This document shows positions 45,402 to 56,300 of a stretch of DNA of 64,000 bases, piece by piece; the first letter of the stretch is position 1; every line of letters begins with the position of its first letter. Origin of the DNA: CALOBA01 sp942491465 (GTDB lineage: Bacteria > Pseudomonadota > Gammaproteobacteria > Chromatiales > Chromatiaceae); the NCBI GenBank assembly GCA_942491465.1, contig CALOBA010000072.1:1-64000 (forward strand), written 5' to 3'. The position numbers and the translations under genes were made by a program. The notes beneath the pieces are model-generated. The model was not told the origin of the DNA and did no database searches. It worked only from the letters and a program-made list of their open reading frames with translations.

Positions 45402-46100
45402 ATGTCAAATATGCCAACGCCCGTATCGGCATCGGTCCGCATCGATTGGGATGCGGTCGATACCGTCTTTCTCGATATGGATGGGACCCTGCTGGATCTA
45501 CACTTCGACAATCACTTCTGGCTGGAGCATGTGCCGCGGCGCTATGCCGAGGCGCGGGGGATCGGGGTCGACCAGGCCAGGGCGCAGCTGCATGGGCGCT
45601 ATCGCGACATTCAAGGGACCCTGGAATGGTACTGCGTGGATCACTGGACCCGTGAACTCGGGCTCGATATCGCCCTGCTGAAGGCCGAGGTGGAGCACCT
45701 GATCGCGATCCATCCGTTCGTCATCGAATTTCTCGACGCCTTGGCGGCGCGCGGCAAGCGCCGGGTGCTGGTCACCAATGCGCATCAAAAGTCCATCGCC
45801 CTGAAGCTGGAGCGCACGCTGCTGGGGGGGCATCTTGAACGGGTCATCTGCGCCCACGACGTCGGGCTGCCGAAGGAAGATCCCGCGTTCTGGGGGCTTG
45901 CGCAAGACTTTGAACCCTTCGATCCGCAACGCACGCTGTTCGTCGACGACAACCTCGCCGTGCTGCGCAGTGCCAGGGCATACGGCTTCCGCTGGCTGTT
46001 GGCGATCACCGCGCCGGACTCGAAACGCCCGGGGCGGCAAGTGACCGAGTTCCCCGCGGTGGCGCGCTTTTCCACGCTGCTGCCTGATCTGCGCGGATAG
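45402..46100 (+). CDS. HAD-family nucleotidase (YrfG-like)
   Basis: The 232-residue protein has HAD motifs: DMDGTLLDLHFDN (catalytic Asp pair), VTNAHQKS, and K with VDDN (LPKEDP; FVDDNLAVL). The long cap insert contains RYRDIQGTLEWYCVDHWT. It resembles the GMP/IMP nucleotidase YrfG/YjjG type. GAGG lies 5 bp before ATG 45402; ATG 45399 and 45411 are alternatives. Confidence 0.82.
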   Translation: MSNMPTPVSASVRIDWDAVDTVFLDMDGTLLDLHFDNHFWLEHVPRRYAEARGIGVDQARAQLHGRYRDIQGTLEWYCVDHWTRELGLDIALLKAEVEHLIAIHPFVIEFLDALAARGKRRVLVTNAHQKSIALKLERTLLGGHLERVICAHDVGLPKEDPAFWGLAQDFEPFDPQRTLFVDDNLAVLRSARAYGFRWLLAITAPDSKRPGRQVTEFPAVARFSTLLPDLRG

Positions 46101-46106
46101 ACGGCA

Positions 46107-47519
46107 TCACACCGCCGCGTCGCCGCCGGGCCCATCCTTGCCGGTGCTCGGTCCCGGGCGTCGCCGCCGGCGGCGGCGCTGACCGTCGCCCCCGGGGCTG
46201 CCGGATTTCTCGTCGCCGGTCGTGCCGCCATGAGGCTTGTGTCGCGGACCGCCGCGCCCGCCGCCCCCGTGACCTCGCCCATCGCGTTCATCACGGCTGC
46301 GGCGGGGGGGGCGCACCCGGCTCCTGGGGTCTACATCGGCCAAGGTATCCGACTCGATCGCCGCGACCGGGATCTTGGCGCCGATGAACTTCTCGATCTC
46401 CGGCAGGCAGAAGGCATAGCTCTCGCAGACGAAGCTGATCGCATCGCCGGTGGCGCCGGCGCGCGCCGTTCGGCCGATGCGGTGCACGTAGTCTTGGGCG
46501 TCGTCGGGCAGGTCGTAGTTGATGACATGGGTGACGCCGGGGATGTGGAGCCCCCGGGCGGCCACGTCGGTGGCGACCATGATCGGCAGCTCGCCGTCTT
46601 GAAATTGTTTCAGCAGTTGCAGCCGTTTTCTCTGCGGTACATCGCCCGACAGCACCGCCGAGCGCATGCCGTTGCCCTCGAGGTACCCCCAGACGCGCTC
46701 GGTGGTGCGCTTGGTGTTCATGAAGATCATCACCCGGGCGTCTTTCAGGGAGCGCAGCAGGCCGATCAGCAACGGCACCTTCTCGTCGTTCGCGACCATG
46801 TAGCAGCTCTGCCGGACGCGGTCCGCCGTCACTTGCTCGGGCATGATCTCGACCATCTGCGGGTCGTTCATGTGCTCGTAGGCGAGTTCGGTGACGCGGT
46901 AGGAGAGCGTTGCGGAGAACAGCATGCCGAGGCGTTGCTCCGGCGGCGGAATGCGGCGGAGCACGAAGCGGATGTCCTTGATGAAGCCGAGATCGAACAT
47001 CCGATCGGCCTCGTCGAGCACCATGACCTCGACGGCCTTGAGATCGAAGACCTGCTGCTTGTAGTAGTCGATCAGCCGGCCGGGGGTGCCGATCAGGATG
47101 TCCACCCCGGCTGCGATGCAGTCACGCTGCTCCTGATAGCCGGTGCCGCCGTAGACGACGCCCAGTCGGAAGCCGGTGTGTGCTGCCAAGGCCACCGCAT
47201 CGTTATGGATCTGGATCGCCAGCTCGCGGGTCGGGGCCAGGACCACGACCCGGGGGTGGCTGCGGGTGCGCGCGCCCGCCTCGGCGGGTGGGGCCGGACG
47301 GGCCAACAGCCGCTGGAGGGCGACGAGCAGATAAGCGGCGGTCTTGCCGGTGCCGGTCTGCGCTTGGCCCGCGACGTCGCGGCCGGCAAGACCGATGGGT
47401 AGCGAAGCGGCCTGGATCGGTGTACAAAAGGTGAAGCCGGCATCGGTCAGTCCTTGGAGGATGCGGTGGTCGAGCTCGAAGCTGTCGAAACGGGTGTCGG
47501 TGAGGTGGGTGTGAGGCAT
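46107..47519 (-). CDS. rhlB: DEAD-box RNA helicase (RhlB-like)
   Basis: The 470-residue helicase has FTFCTPIQAASLPI (Q motif), AQTGTGKTAAYL, PTRELAIQI, TPGRLIDYY, VLDEADRMFD, SATLSYRV and YVHRIGRTARAG, with a low-complexity basic C-terminal tail rich in Gly and Arg (about 415-470). RhlB works with RNase E and PNPase. It is divergent from trxA. Confidence 0.9.
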   Translation of the reverse strand: MPHTHLTDTRFDSFELDHRILQGLTDAGFTFCTPIQAASLPIGLAGRDVAGQAQTGTGKTAAYLLVALQRLLARPAPPAEAGARTRSHPRVVVLAPTRELAIQIHNDAVALAAHTGFRLGVVYGGTGYQEQRDCIAAGVDILIGTPGRLIDYYKQQVFDLKAVEVMVLDEADRMFDLGFIKDIRFVLRRIPPPEQRLGMLFSATLSYRVTELAYEHMNDPQMVEIMPEQVTADRVRQSCYMVANDEKVPLLIGLLRSLKDARVMIFMNTKRTTERVWGYLEGNGMRSAVLSGDVPQRKRLQLLKQFQDGELPIMVATDVAARGLHIPGVTHVINYDLPDDAQDYVHRIGRTARAGATGDAISFVCESYAFCLPEIEKFIGAKIPVAAIESDTLADVDPRSRVRPPRRSRDERDGRGHGGGGRGGPRHKPHGGTTGDEKSGSPGGDGQRRRRRRRPGPSTGKDGPGGDAAV

Positions 47520-47824
47520 GAGCGGACGCGGAATGCTCCCTGTTTGTACCGGTACTGGGCCGATAGGGCTTGCAAAACTTGAAAACTTTGGCTGAAATAG
47601 CATCTTACCCAACGGGTGGTCACAGCGCCATCCCGACCTCCCCCGACCGACTGCAGCCCCTGTCCCGAGCAACGAGGGCAGCCTTAGTAGCCCGCCCCCT
47701 TATTTTCCGCGTAGAACGCTGTTCCACCGTCGGTACGACGGATGGGCCCAACGCGGCGATCCGGCGGGGAGGCAGAGCGGCCGTCGTTGATCGACTGATC
47801 CAACCCCAACGGAGACACTATAAC
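47520..47824. other. 305-bp divergent rhlB/trxA region
   Basis: No gene is seen. It holds both promoters; I could not pick them with confidence. Confidence 0.4.
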
Positions 47825-48151
47825 GTGAGCGAGCACATCATCCATGTGACGGATGAGTCCTTCGAAGAGGATGTCCTCAAATCGCCGCACCCCGTCTTAG
47901 TCGACTACTGGGCAAACTGGTGCGCACCATGCAAAATGATCGCCCCGGTCCTCGATGAGATCGCCGAGGAGTACGCCGGGCGCATCAAGGTCGTCAAGGT
48001 TGACATCGACGAGAACCGGGCCATCACCGAACGCTTCAACGTCCGTGGCATTCCAACCCTGATCCTGTTCAAGAACGGAGAGGCGGAGGCCATCAAGGTC
48101 GGTGCCGTAACGAAATCGCAGTTGACCGCCTTCGTCGACAGTAACCTGTAA
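47825..48151 (+). CDS. trxA: Thioredoxin
   Basis: The 108-residue protein has the WCAPCK active site (Cys33, Cys36), VKVDIDENRAITERFNVRGI with the cis-Pro IPT, and GAVTKSQL. It starts with GTG 47825, with GGAGA about 10 bp upstream. Position directly upstream of rho is conserved in gammaproteobacteria. Confidence 0.97.
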   Translation: MSEHIIHVTDESFEEDVLKSPHPVLVDYWANWCAPCKMIAPVLDEIAEEYAGRIKVVKVDIDENRAITERFNVRGIPTLILFKNGEAEAIKVGAVTKSQLTAFVDSNL

Positions 48152-48459
48152 CGCCTCGCCCGTTCGCCCCAGCAGGCGCCCCCGCTTGCGGGGCTGCTGG
48201 CCGAGCCATCGCTCGTCCTGACGATGAGTGCCTAACGATCCTTCTTGAGGTTTCACGGCCCCTACGGGGCTTCGCCGCTGTTGGGGGCCTCCTGCAAAGG
48301 TGTGCCCGATGGCGGCACAGCCGTCCATTGATTCCCCCCATGGGCTGACCTCCCTGCCTCGCGACCTGCCGGCCCGAACGCCTTGGTCCGACCCGGCCCC
48401 TGATCACCCTGACCAGGCGGGCCGTCCCTCCCCCCTTACCCCGCGCTGCAAATACGATA
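48152..48459. other. 308-bp rho leader
   Basis: No gene is seen. A GC-rich hairpin near 48178-48200 lacks a T run. In relatives rho is autoregulated by attenuation in its leader; nothing specific is resolved here. Confidence 0.4.
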
Positions 48460-49716
48460 ATGAATCTTACCGAGCTCAAGCAGATGCCCGTTCCCGCGCT
48501 GGTGGAGCTGGCGCAATCGATGGAAATCGACGGTGTCGGCCGATCCCGCAAACAAGACCTGATCTTCGCCATCCTCAAGGCGCAGGCGAAACGCGGCGAG
48601 GACATCTACGGGGATGGTGCGCTGGAGATCCTGTCCGACGGCTTCGGGTTCCTGCGCTCGGCGGATGCCTCCTATCTGGCCGGTCCCGACGACATCTACG
48701 TCTCCCCCAGCCAGATTCGGCGATTTTCCCTAAGAACGGGCGACACCATCTCGGGCAAGATTCGACCGCCGAAAGAGGGTGAGCGCTACTTCGCGCTGTT
48801 GAAGGTCAGCGAGATCAATCTCGACCGACCCGAGAACGCCAAGAACAAGATCCTGTTCGAGAACTTCACCCCGCTGTTTGCCCAAAAGCGGATGCAGCTG
48901 GAGATCGGCAACGGCAGCACGGAAGACCTGACCGCGCGCACGGTCGATCTGGTCGCCCCCATCGGCAAAGGCCAGCGCGGGCTGATCGTCTCGCCCCCGA
49001 AGGCCGGTAAGACCATGATGCTGCAAAACATCGCCCAGTCCATCGCCCACAACAACCCGGACGTCTTCCTGATCGTGCTGCTGATCGACGAGCGGCCGGA
49101 GGAGGTCACCGAGATGGCGCGGTCGGTGCGCGGCGAAGTGATCTCGTCCACCTTCGACGAGCCGGCGACGCGCCACGTTCAGGTCGCCGAGATGGTCATC
49201 GAAAAGGCCAAGCGACTGGTGGAGCACAAGCGTGACGTGGTCATCCTGCTCGACAGCATCACCCGCCTGGCCCGAGCCTACAATACCGTGGTGCCGTCAT
49301 CCGGCAAGGTCCTCACCGGCGGTGTCGATGCCAACGCGCTGCAGCGTCCGAAGCGCTTCTTCGGTGCCGCGCGCAACGTTGAAGAGGGTGGGTCGCTCAC
49401 CATCATCGCCACCGCGCTGGTCGACACCGGCTCGCGGATGGACGACGTGATCTACGAGGAGTTCAAGGGCACCGGCAATATGGAGATCCATCTCGATCGG
49501 CGCATCGGCGAGAAGCGCATCTTCCCGGCGATCAACATCAACCGTTCGGGTACGCGTCGCGAGGAACTGCTGATGCCCCCCGCCGAGCTGCAGAAGGTGT
49601 GGATTCTGCGCAAGATCCTGCACCCCATGGATGAGCTCGCGGCCATGGAGTTCCTGCTCGACAAGCTCAAGCACACCAAGACCAACGGGGAGTTCTTCGA
49701 CTCCATGAAGGGTTAG
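48460..49716 (+). CDS. rho: Transcription termination factor Rho
   Basis: The 418-residue hexameric helicase has the N-terminal KxxxP/RNA-binding domain (DLIFAILKAQ, GFGFLRSADASYLAGPDDIY), the P-loop SPPKAGKTM and Walker B VVILLDSITRLARAYN, Q-loop and R-loop regions (GKVLTGGVDANAL; GSRMDDVIYEEFKGTGN). Typical length. Confidence 0.98.
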   Translation: MNLTELKQMPVPALVELAQSMEIDGVGRSRKQDLIFAILKAQAKRGEDIYGDGALEILSDGFGFLRSADASYLAGPDDIYVSPSQIRRFSLRTGDTISGKIRPPKEGERYFALLKVSEINLDRPENAKNKILFENFTPLFAQKRMQLEIGNGSTEDLTARTVDLVAPIGKGQRGLIVSPPKAGKTMMLQNIAQSIAHNNPDVFLIVLLIDERPEEVTEMARSVRGEVISSTFDEPATRHVQVAEMVIEKAKRLVEHKRDVVILLDSITRLARAYNTVVPSSGKVLTGGVDANALQRPKRFFGAARNVEEGGSLTIIATALVDTGSRMDDVIYEEFKGTGNMEIHLDRRIGEKRIFPAININRSGTRREELLMPPAELQKVWILRKILHPMDELAAMEFLLDKLKHTKTNGEFFDSMKG

Positions 49717-49729
49717 CGCCCCCTGCGTC

Positions 49730-51061
49730 ATGTCCCCGTTCGCGCAACGGATACTGATCGCGGTCTCATCGGCCGCCTTGTTGATCGCCAGTCTGGTGCT
49801 GGTCGTCCAGCTCATTGTCGATCTTCGCGAGACCCAGCGCTTGCGCGACGACCTCGCCGAGCTGGAGGACGTGCGCTACGGCCTGCTGAACGCCGAGGTC
49901 TGGGTGGCGCAGCTATCCGCCATCCTGGCCGAGCGGATCGACGGCTTCGAGCTGACCCCCGCCAATCGTCCCCAGATCAAGCGCAACCTCGAGGTCATCC
50001 TCGATCAGCTCTTGGTCGAGGTGGAGCGCTATCTGCGCCGACGAAACGCCGGTGGCGAGAATCTGTTCGAGCGGATCGAGGGCGGTCTGCGCCAGGGCGT
50101 GCAGGATCTGCTGGTGGATTTCAACGAGCTGCGCGCGCAGGTCCCGCGCTACGCCGACGTCGTGCTCGACGAGCTGAGCCGACCGGAGAACAAGGCCGAG
50201 ATCAAACAGCAACTGCTGGAGATGATCCGCGACGCCGCCGCCGCCACCTTCACGCGGCTCGACAGGGCGGCCTACCAGGCGGTGCTCGCCCGCCACCACT
50301 GCGCTGATCCCGATGCCTGCCGTGAACCATTGCGCGCGGCGATCGCCGAGCGGCAGGCGCGGGCGGTGGAGCAGGCGCTGTTGATCTTCGGGCTGGTGGG
50401 GCTGTTGTTGGCGTTGAATCTTTCGCGGCGCCGGCTGCCGCCGGAGATCATCCTGATGCTGACCGCGGCGACGCTGGTCCTGCTCGCCGCCGGCGTCCTG
50501 ACGCCCATGATCGAGGTGGAGGCGCGCATCGACGAGCTGCGCTTCGAGATCCTGGGCTCGCCGGTGCAGTTCAGCGACCAGGTCCTGTATTTTCAGAGCA
50601 AGAGCATCATCGACGTCGTCACACTGCTGGCCGAGACCGCAAAGCCGGACATGCTGCTCGTCGCCGTCCTGATTACGCTGTTCAGCCTGATCTTTCCGGG
50701 GCTCAAGGTCGCGGCCACCTTCGTCTACTATGCCGATGCGGCGGGCCTGCGCCGTCAGGCCTTGGTGCGCTTCTTCGCCCTGCGCTCGGCCAAGTGGTCC
50801 ATGGCGGACGTGCTGGTGGTGGCCATCTTCATGGCCTACGTCGGCTTCAGCGGGCTGATTGCCAGTCAGCTCTCGGGGCTTGCCGACGCCGGCAGCGGGG
50901 TGCGGGTCATCACCACCGACGGCACGGCGTTGCAGATCGGGTTCTATATGTTTCTGGGCTTTGTCATCAGCAGTCTGCTGGTCTCCGCAAAATTGGAGTC
51001 GTCAACGACTTCGCGGGTGATGGACAAAACGCCGATCCAACCCCAGGTGACTGGACAATGA
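49730..51061 (+). CDS. PqiA-type membrane protein
   Basis: The 443-residue protein has an N-terminal membrane helix (LIAVSSAALLIASLVLVVQL), a periplasmic or cytoplasmic helical domain (about 30-205), then about five membrane helices (for example ILMLTAATLVLLAAGVLTPM and FYMFLGFVISSLLVSA). It resembles paraquat-inducible protein A family members, which act with MCE lipid-transport proteins; the extra helical domain is unusual. It is 13 bp after rho. Confidence 0.65.
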   Translation: MSPFAQRILIAVSSAALLIASLVLVVQLIVDLRETQRLRDDLAELEDVRYGLLNAEVWVAQLSAILAERIDGFELTPANRPQIKRNLEVILDQLLVEVERYLRRRNAGGENLFERIEGGLRQGVQDLLVDFNELRAQVPRYADVVLDELSRPENKAEIKQQLLEMIRDAAAATFTRLDRAAYQAVLARHHCADPDACREPLRAAIAERQARAVEQALLIFGLVGLLLALNLSRRRLPPEIILMLTAATLVLLAAGVLTPMIEVEARIDELRFEILGSPVQFSDQVLYFQSKSIIDVVTLLAETAKPDMLLVAVLITLFSLIFPGLKVAATFVYYADAAGLRRQALVRFFALRSAKWSMADVLVVAIFMAYVGFSGLIASQLSGLADAGSGVRVITTDGTALQIGFYMFLGFVISSLLVSAKLESSTTSRVMDKTPIQPQVTGQ

Positions 51062-51735
51062 AGGCGATGATCTTGGCCGCCGGCCGTGGCGAGCGCATGC
51101 GCCCGCTGACCGACCATACCCCCAAGCCGCTGCTGCGCGCGGGCGACGACACCCTGATCGGCCATCAAATCCGGCGGCTACGGGCCGCCGGGTTTCGCGA
51201 GCTGGTCATCAACCACGCGCATCTTGGCGCGCAGATCGAGGCCGCCCTGGGCGATGGCGAGGCCTACGGGGTCAGCATCCGCTATTCGCCCGAGGGCGAG
51301 GCGCTGGAGACCGGCGGCGGGATCTTCGTGCGCTGCCGCTGTTGGGCGATGAGCCGTTTCTGGTGGTCAACGCCGATATCTGGTGCGATGTCGACTACGC
51401 CAGCGCTGCGCATCGGCGACGGTGATCTGGCCCAGCTGGTGTTGGTCGATAACCCCGCAGCATAATCCCGACGGCGATTTCGCGCTGGTCGAGCGGTCGT
51501 GTCCGGCGAGCACGGCGCGCAACGGCTGACCTTCGCCGGCATCGGCATCTACCGGCCCGCGCTGTTTGCCGAATGCCGGCCGGGGCGTTTTCCGTTGGCG
51601 CCGCTGCTGCATCCGGCGATGGATCAAGAACGCGTCGGTGGCCTGCGCCATGCCGGTGCCTGGCTCGACATCGGGACGCCGGAGCGGCTCTCGGCGCTGG
51701 ATCGGCGGTTGTGCCGGCAGTCACCGATTGGGTAG
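51058..51735 (+). pseudogene. murU: Frameshifted murU (NDP-sugar pyrophosphorylase) gene
   Basis: The start is intact: MKAMILAAGRGERMRPLTDH and TPKPLL (nucleotidyltransferase signature), HAHLGAQIEAALG and EALETGGGIF. After about residue 88 it needs frameshifts near 51335, 51460 and 51490 to read ALPLLGDEPFLVVNADIWCD, then VLVDNP, then HGAQRLTFAGIGIYRPALFA and RHAGAWLDIGTPERL, all typical of MurU/mannose-1-phosphate guanylyltransferases. MurU recycles cell-wall MurNAc. Its start overlaps the pqiA-like stop by 4 bp. Sequencing errors are possible but three or more shifts make true decay likely. Confidence 0.75.
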
Positions 51736-51997
51736 ATCCGTGGTCTGAGGGTGACGACGGGCTGGACGAAGCGGCGACGGACAGCGCCGCGGTGCTGCCC
51801 GCGGGCCGAATATCCCTTTCGGATCGTGTTAGACTTACGCAACCTGTGGTCAGCTTATCCCGCTTGATGTGGCGATGTTCCTGGAGAGCGACCTTTACAA
51901 GCACATCTCACCGGCAGCGTCCGCAAGGCTCAAATCTCGCTCAGTGGGTCTTGCGATTGCCGATCTGTCTTCGAGCCATCCAGTTGGAGCCTTACCG

Positions 51998-52912
51998 ATG
52001 CGCCTCCTCGCCCACGCCTCCGCCATCACGCTGGCCATCGCTGTGCCGGGCGCGGCCCATGCCGTCGATCTGGTGTTTACGCTCGAATCGGACATCGCCA
52101 ATTACAACGAATGGGCGGGGACCTGTCCGAATGTACTCGGGAGGAACGCCATCGACGACGAATGCGGCGACGTTGGTGGTGCGTTTCCAAACCCCAATAA
52201 TCTGGTTTTCAGTCGCGGAAATAACATAGTGGAAGAGAGCAGGTCAGAAAACTGGTGGAAGACATTCGAAGTTCCCACCAGCATTGGACAGATCCAGATG
52301 GACGGTTTTAATCTGTCGGTTAGCGATACGCTGCTGGGTGCACCGGACGGCCCCGGAGGGGAAATCGCCGGCGAGTTTTCCGGCCCATTCGCCGTTGACC
52401 ACAGGCAGGGCATGGGGTCCATGGTGGCTTACGAGAGCAGTTGGCAGGACGCCTCGAACGTGTTGTTTCAACAGACCCTGGCGGAGCAACGTGTGACCAT
52501 TTGTTTCAACGGCACCGCGCCCGGCGACTGTGAAGATTTCCAGATGTTCGACGCGAGCGTCGGCGGCTCGCTCTATTACGACGACACCGGGGCCGAGCCG
52601 GAGGTGATCGACCACAGCGCTTCGATGACGGTCTTCTTCGACCTCTCCAGCCTGTTGGGGGGAGGGTCGGTTGAAGCCGGTGATTCGTTTACGTTTCGCT
52701 TTTGGGAGGAGACTTGGCAAAATCGGGGTGCAGGTGGGGCGGGCGAGTTGCCGGATGCCTACTATGACACCCTGGTCTTTACTGCCACGCAGACTGGAGG
52801 GCCGGTGCCGGAGCCCGGAGTGCTGGCGCTGTTCGGTATCGGTTTGGGGATTGGGATCTGGACGCGGCGTCGATATGGCCGTCGCGCCCTTCTCCGTGCT
52901 GACCCGAGCTAG
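51998..52912 (+). CDS. PEP-CTERM secreted protein
   Basis: The 304-residue protein has a signal peptide (ASAITLAIAVPGAAHA) and a C-terminal PEP-CTERM sorting signal: VPEPG, a hydrophobic stretch (VLALFGIGLGIGIW) and TRRR. Between them is a beta-rich exported domain with cysteine pairs. Such proteins are processed by exosortase and released or anchored at the cell surface; no exosortase gene is in the window. ATG 51998 is preferred over an earlier frame. Confidence 0.88.
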   Translation: MRLLAHASAITLAIAVPGAAHAVDLVFTLESDIANYNEWAGTCPNVLGRNAIDDECGDVGGAFPNPNNLVFSRGNNIVEESRSENWWKTFEVPTSIGQIQMDGFNLSVSDTLLGAPDGPGGEIAGEFSGPFAVDHRQGMGSMVAYESSWQDASNVLFQQTLAEQRVTICFNGTAPGDCEDFQMFDASVGGSLYYDDTGAEPEVIDHSASMTVFFDLSSLLGGGSVEAGDSFTFRFWEETWQNRGAGGAGELPDAYYDTLVFTATQTGGPVPEPGVLALFGIGLGIGIWTRRRYGRRALLRADPS

Positions 52913-53265
52913 GTCGGACCTCCACATCGGACGCCAACGATTGACTTGCCTTGCGCTGGTGCGCTAAGGGTACGTCCGCGATTGAGTTGAACAAATCCTC
53001 TCCGGGTGAATCGAGGAAGATGTCTCGCACAGAGACACGGAGCCACAGAGAGGAGACCGGATGCCGCGTTCTTGCCCCTCTCCGTGTCTCTGTGTGAGGA
53101 ATGCTTCGATGGGTCTTGCCCGCAGACCGGTCGCCACGGACAGGGGCCCGTTGGCGGTGTCGGTGCTGAGCCCGCCTGCCCTGGGGCCTCCTCTATGAGC
53201 GAAGGAGCGCGCGCATTGCAACCGCAGTTACCAGCACCCTGTTCAAGTCATTCGCGGACGATTCG
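52913..53265. other. Intergenic with long palindrome
   Basis: No gene is seen. Perfect 15-bp inverted arms at 53028-53042 and 53080-53094 (CACAGAGACACGGAG type) enclose a 37-bp centre; similar palindromes are common dispersed repeats in related genomes. The MITE at 53266 follows. Confidence 0.5.
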
Positions 53266-53369
53266 TAAGGATCGGTTCGGAAACACGAGGTGCAGACGCC
53301 CGTTCGCCGATCCGTTAGTTTGGACGTGTCGGAGTTGGGTCTGCACCACTTGTTTCTGAACCTTGACTA
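53266..53369. repeat. 104-bp MITE, copy E (diverged)
   Basis: Diverged member of the family, same orientation as copy A. Its right edge CTA forms, on the minus strand, the TAG stop of the PilY1 gene. Confidence 0.8.
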
Positions 53370-56300
53370 TCGGATCTGTCGCCAGACGCGCCAATCCAAC
53401 GCTGACGACTCCCGCAATTGGATGAGATTGCCGCTGGAGTCGCTGATGATGTTGGTCGCCGTGTTGCCGTCCATCAATAGGGACGGCGCCGAGTAGATGG
53501 TCGTCGTCGCGTTGGGGTCCAGGCGGATGCTGCTCCCGGCGATGGTGCTGCCATCGGTATAGCCGTCGAGCCCGGAGGCATCCAGCAGATCCGCCAGGTC
53601 GACGCTGCCGTCCAGGTTGAAATCAAACGGTGCATCGCCAAGCCGGGAGCCGTCGTTGAGGTCGAGGGCGTTGACCCAGCTCGCACCGCCGCCCTCACAG
53701 CAATCCCCCGGGATCACCGAGACGAAGATCACCCGATCGGAGCGGACCTGAGGCTCGGAGACCACCCGCTCGCCGTCGCCTTCGGTGACCGGCGTGTCGG
53801 CGACGACCAAATCGATATACCAGCCGCGATGACGTTCACCGTCACCGGCCCAGTTGATGTCTTCAGCGTCCGTGCTGATGCGCCCGATGCTGATGTTGCC
53901 GGCATCGTTGGCCACGGAAATATCTAGGAACTGCTGTTGGTATAGATCGTCGCGGGTTGCCGCGTCGGTGTAGACATAGCCCCCATCGTCCCAGATGCCA
54001 TAGAAGGTCTGAAGCTGTTTGTCCGCCGTGTCCCCCTTGCCCAGCCATTTCCCGGTGCCGAACAAGACCATGGTGCCGATGCCCGTGGGATGACGGGCGA
54101 CGGCCACCGGGCTGGTGATCGGCTGGGTTGGGACCCCTGCCACGTTGATCGTCGCCTGGAACAGCAGGGTCGGCGCCCCGAGCGCGGTCGGGTCGGTCAG
54201 GTCGAACTTCCACAGGTTGCCGAACAGGTCTCCGGCATAGGCGAAGTCGGCCACCAAGTCCGCGTTGCTGTCTACCGCGGTGACGGGGCCGAGGCCGTTG
54301 GTGGTCCAGTCGTCGCGGCCGACGCTCGCGGCCTGGGCCGTACCCTGGCCGGTGCGCATGACGGCGCGGATCCGATCCGGTTCGTTCGGGTCGAGGTTCA
54401 GCACGTAGAGCGCCGACTCGCCGGTCTGGCTGACGGTGCAGTTGGTCGCGGCGGCTGCATCGTCTACACAGTCGTCCTGGCTTTCGTCCACGCTGTTGGT
54501 GTTGTTGTAGCCGTTGGGTACGAGCACCACCCAGTCGTCGGCCGAGTCGAGCCGGACGATGGCCGGACGACTGTAGACGTAGCCCAGATCGCGGCCATCC
54601 AGCAGGCCGCCGTTCGCCGCTTCCACGCGGCTGTCGCTGCCGTCGGCGTCGGAAAACTCCCACAGCAACGAGATGCCGGGGGTTGCCACACCTCCCGCGA
54701 CAGTCGCCGTCGGGGTGGTCACATCCAGCGCGAACAGCCCCTGGGCGCCCACACCCATGCCGGCGACCAGCACGGTGTGCCATGCGCTACCGTAGTAGGC
54801 ATCGGCCTCGGCGATCTGGCCGTCCACCATGCCGTCCTTGCTGATCAGATAGTCCGGGTCGGTCAGGTCCGCCAGCTTCGGGTAGATCAGCTCCGGCACA
54901 TAGGCGAAGACCTCGCTGCCGTCTGCGATATTGAAGGCGTGCAGCATGCCGTCCGTTCCGCCCACATAGAGGATGGACGCCCGGTCCTCATGGTCATCGC
55001 GAAAGCCATCGACGTCTTGATAGCCTCCTTCGTTATAAAGGCGGCTCGGTGGTCCCACCACGATCGGGGCGCTGTTGACCACCGCACCCAGTGGTGTGGT
55101 CGGAGGGCGCAGGCGGTCGCGGAATTCGCAGCCGTCGTCGTTGGCGTCGGTGGATTCCTCGCAGGTCGAGTCGCCCCGAAGATAATCGATCCTCAGCTTG
55201 CCGTAGACCTCGGCGGTGACGCCGACCGGAGGGGATTCGTCGAGGAACGCCTGCTGTGTCGACGTCAGGGCCTCCCAGCTCGCCGTGGAGCTGTCGAACG
55301 ACGTCAGCGTGCCGTTGGCGCTGGTCAGGATCGCGCGGGCGTCCCAGGCGGCCAGCTCCTCGGCGGCGTCCCAGGTCGGCTCATCGGTGCAGAGCTGCCC
55401 CTCCGGGATATCCGGGCAGGGGCCGCCTGTGCCGGTGGAGACCTCGTACAGATAGGACAGGATCTGACCGCTCCAATCCTCGGTGCGAATGATGGTCTGA
55501 AACAGCCGGCTGTCGCTGTCGAGGCTCTGGGAGTTGACGGCGGCCGGGGTGCTCGATGCGAAGTCGGCGGTGGCCGAGATCGTCGCGAGGATGCCTTCAA
55601 AGGCATCGGTGAGCTCCTTCGGGTCTTGGGCGCTAATGAAGCCGCCGCGTCCGTTCAGGGCCGCGTGCCACAGGTCATCGGATTGGATCGCCTTGGGGAT
55701 GACGAACAACCCCGGAGCAGCAGCGGTTGGCAGCGGGTAGTACCAATTGCCGGGAAAGCCGTCGGTGCTGACCTCCCAGTCGTCCGCGCCGGTCGCGCGC
55801 TCCACCAGTCGCGGGGTTCCGCTGCCGTCATCTTCCAGATACTGCCGGTAGCTCCCGTCGGTGAAGTCGGTATCCGGCTCTACGTCCCCGGAGGAGCCCA
55901 GACTGACGATGTAGGTGCTGAGGTGTTGCCAGGTGGCCGGGTCGTTGCGCGGGTCCCAGAACTCCTGCCTCAAGGTCTCGGTGGTCGCCGCAGCGTCCAG
56001 GTATTCGGGCTCTCCGCCGTCGTGCAGCAGCGGCACCACCTCATTGTCGTAGCCGGGCCAAAGGTCGGTGGCCCAATAGTAGAAGGCGGCGTCGGCCAGG
56101 GTGTTCGCATTGCCGTCCCGATAGAGGCGGTTGTCGTCGCCCGTGCTCGGATAGCTGGTGATGTTGTAGGGGTTGTCCGGCAGTGTCGTGATCTCGCTGC
56201 CGCCGTCGAGGTTCGCGCAGTTGGCGGCCTGGTTGTTGGCGCACTCGGCACGGATCATCTCGCCGCCGGAGATGAGCAGGTGGAAGTTTCTGCGGCACTT

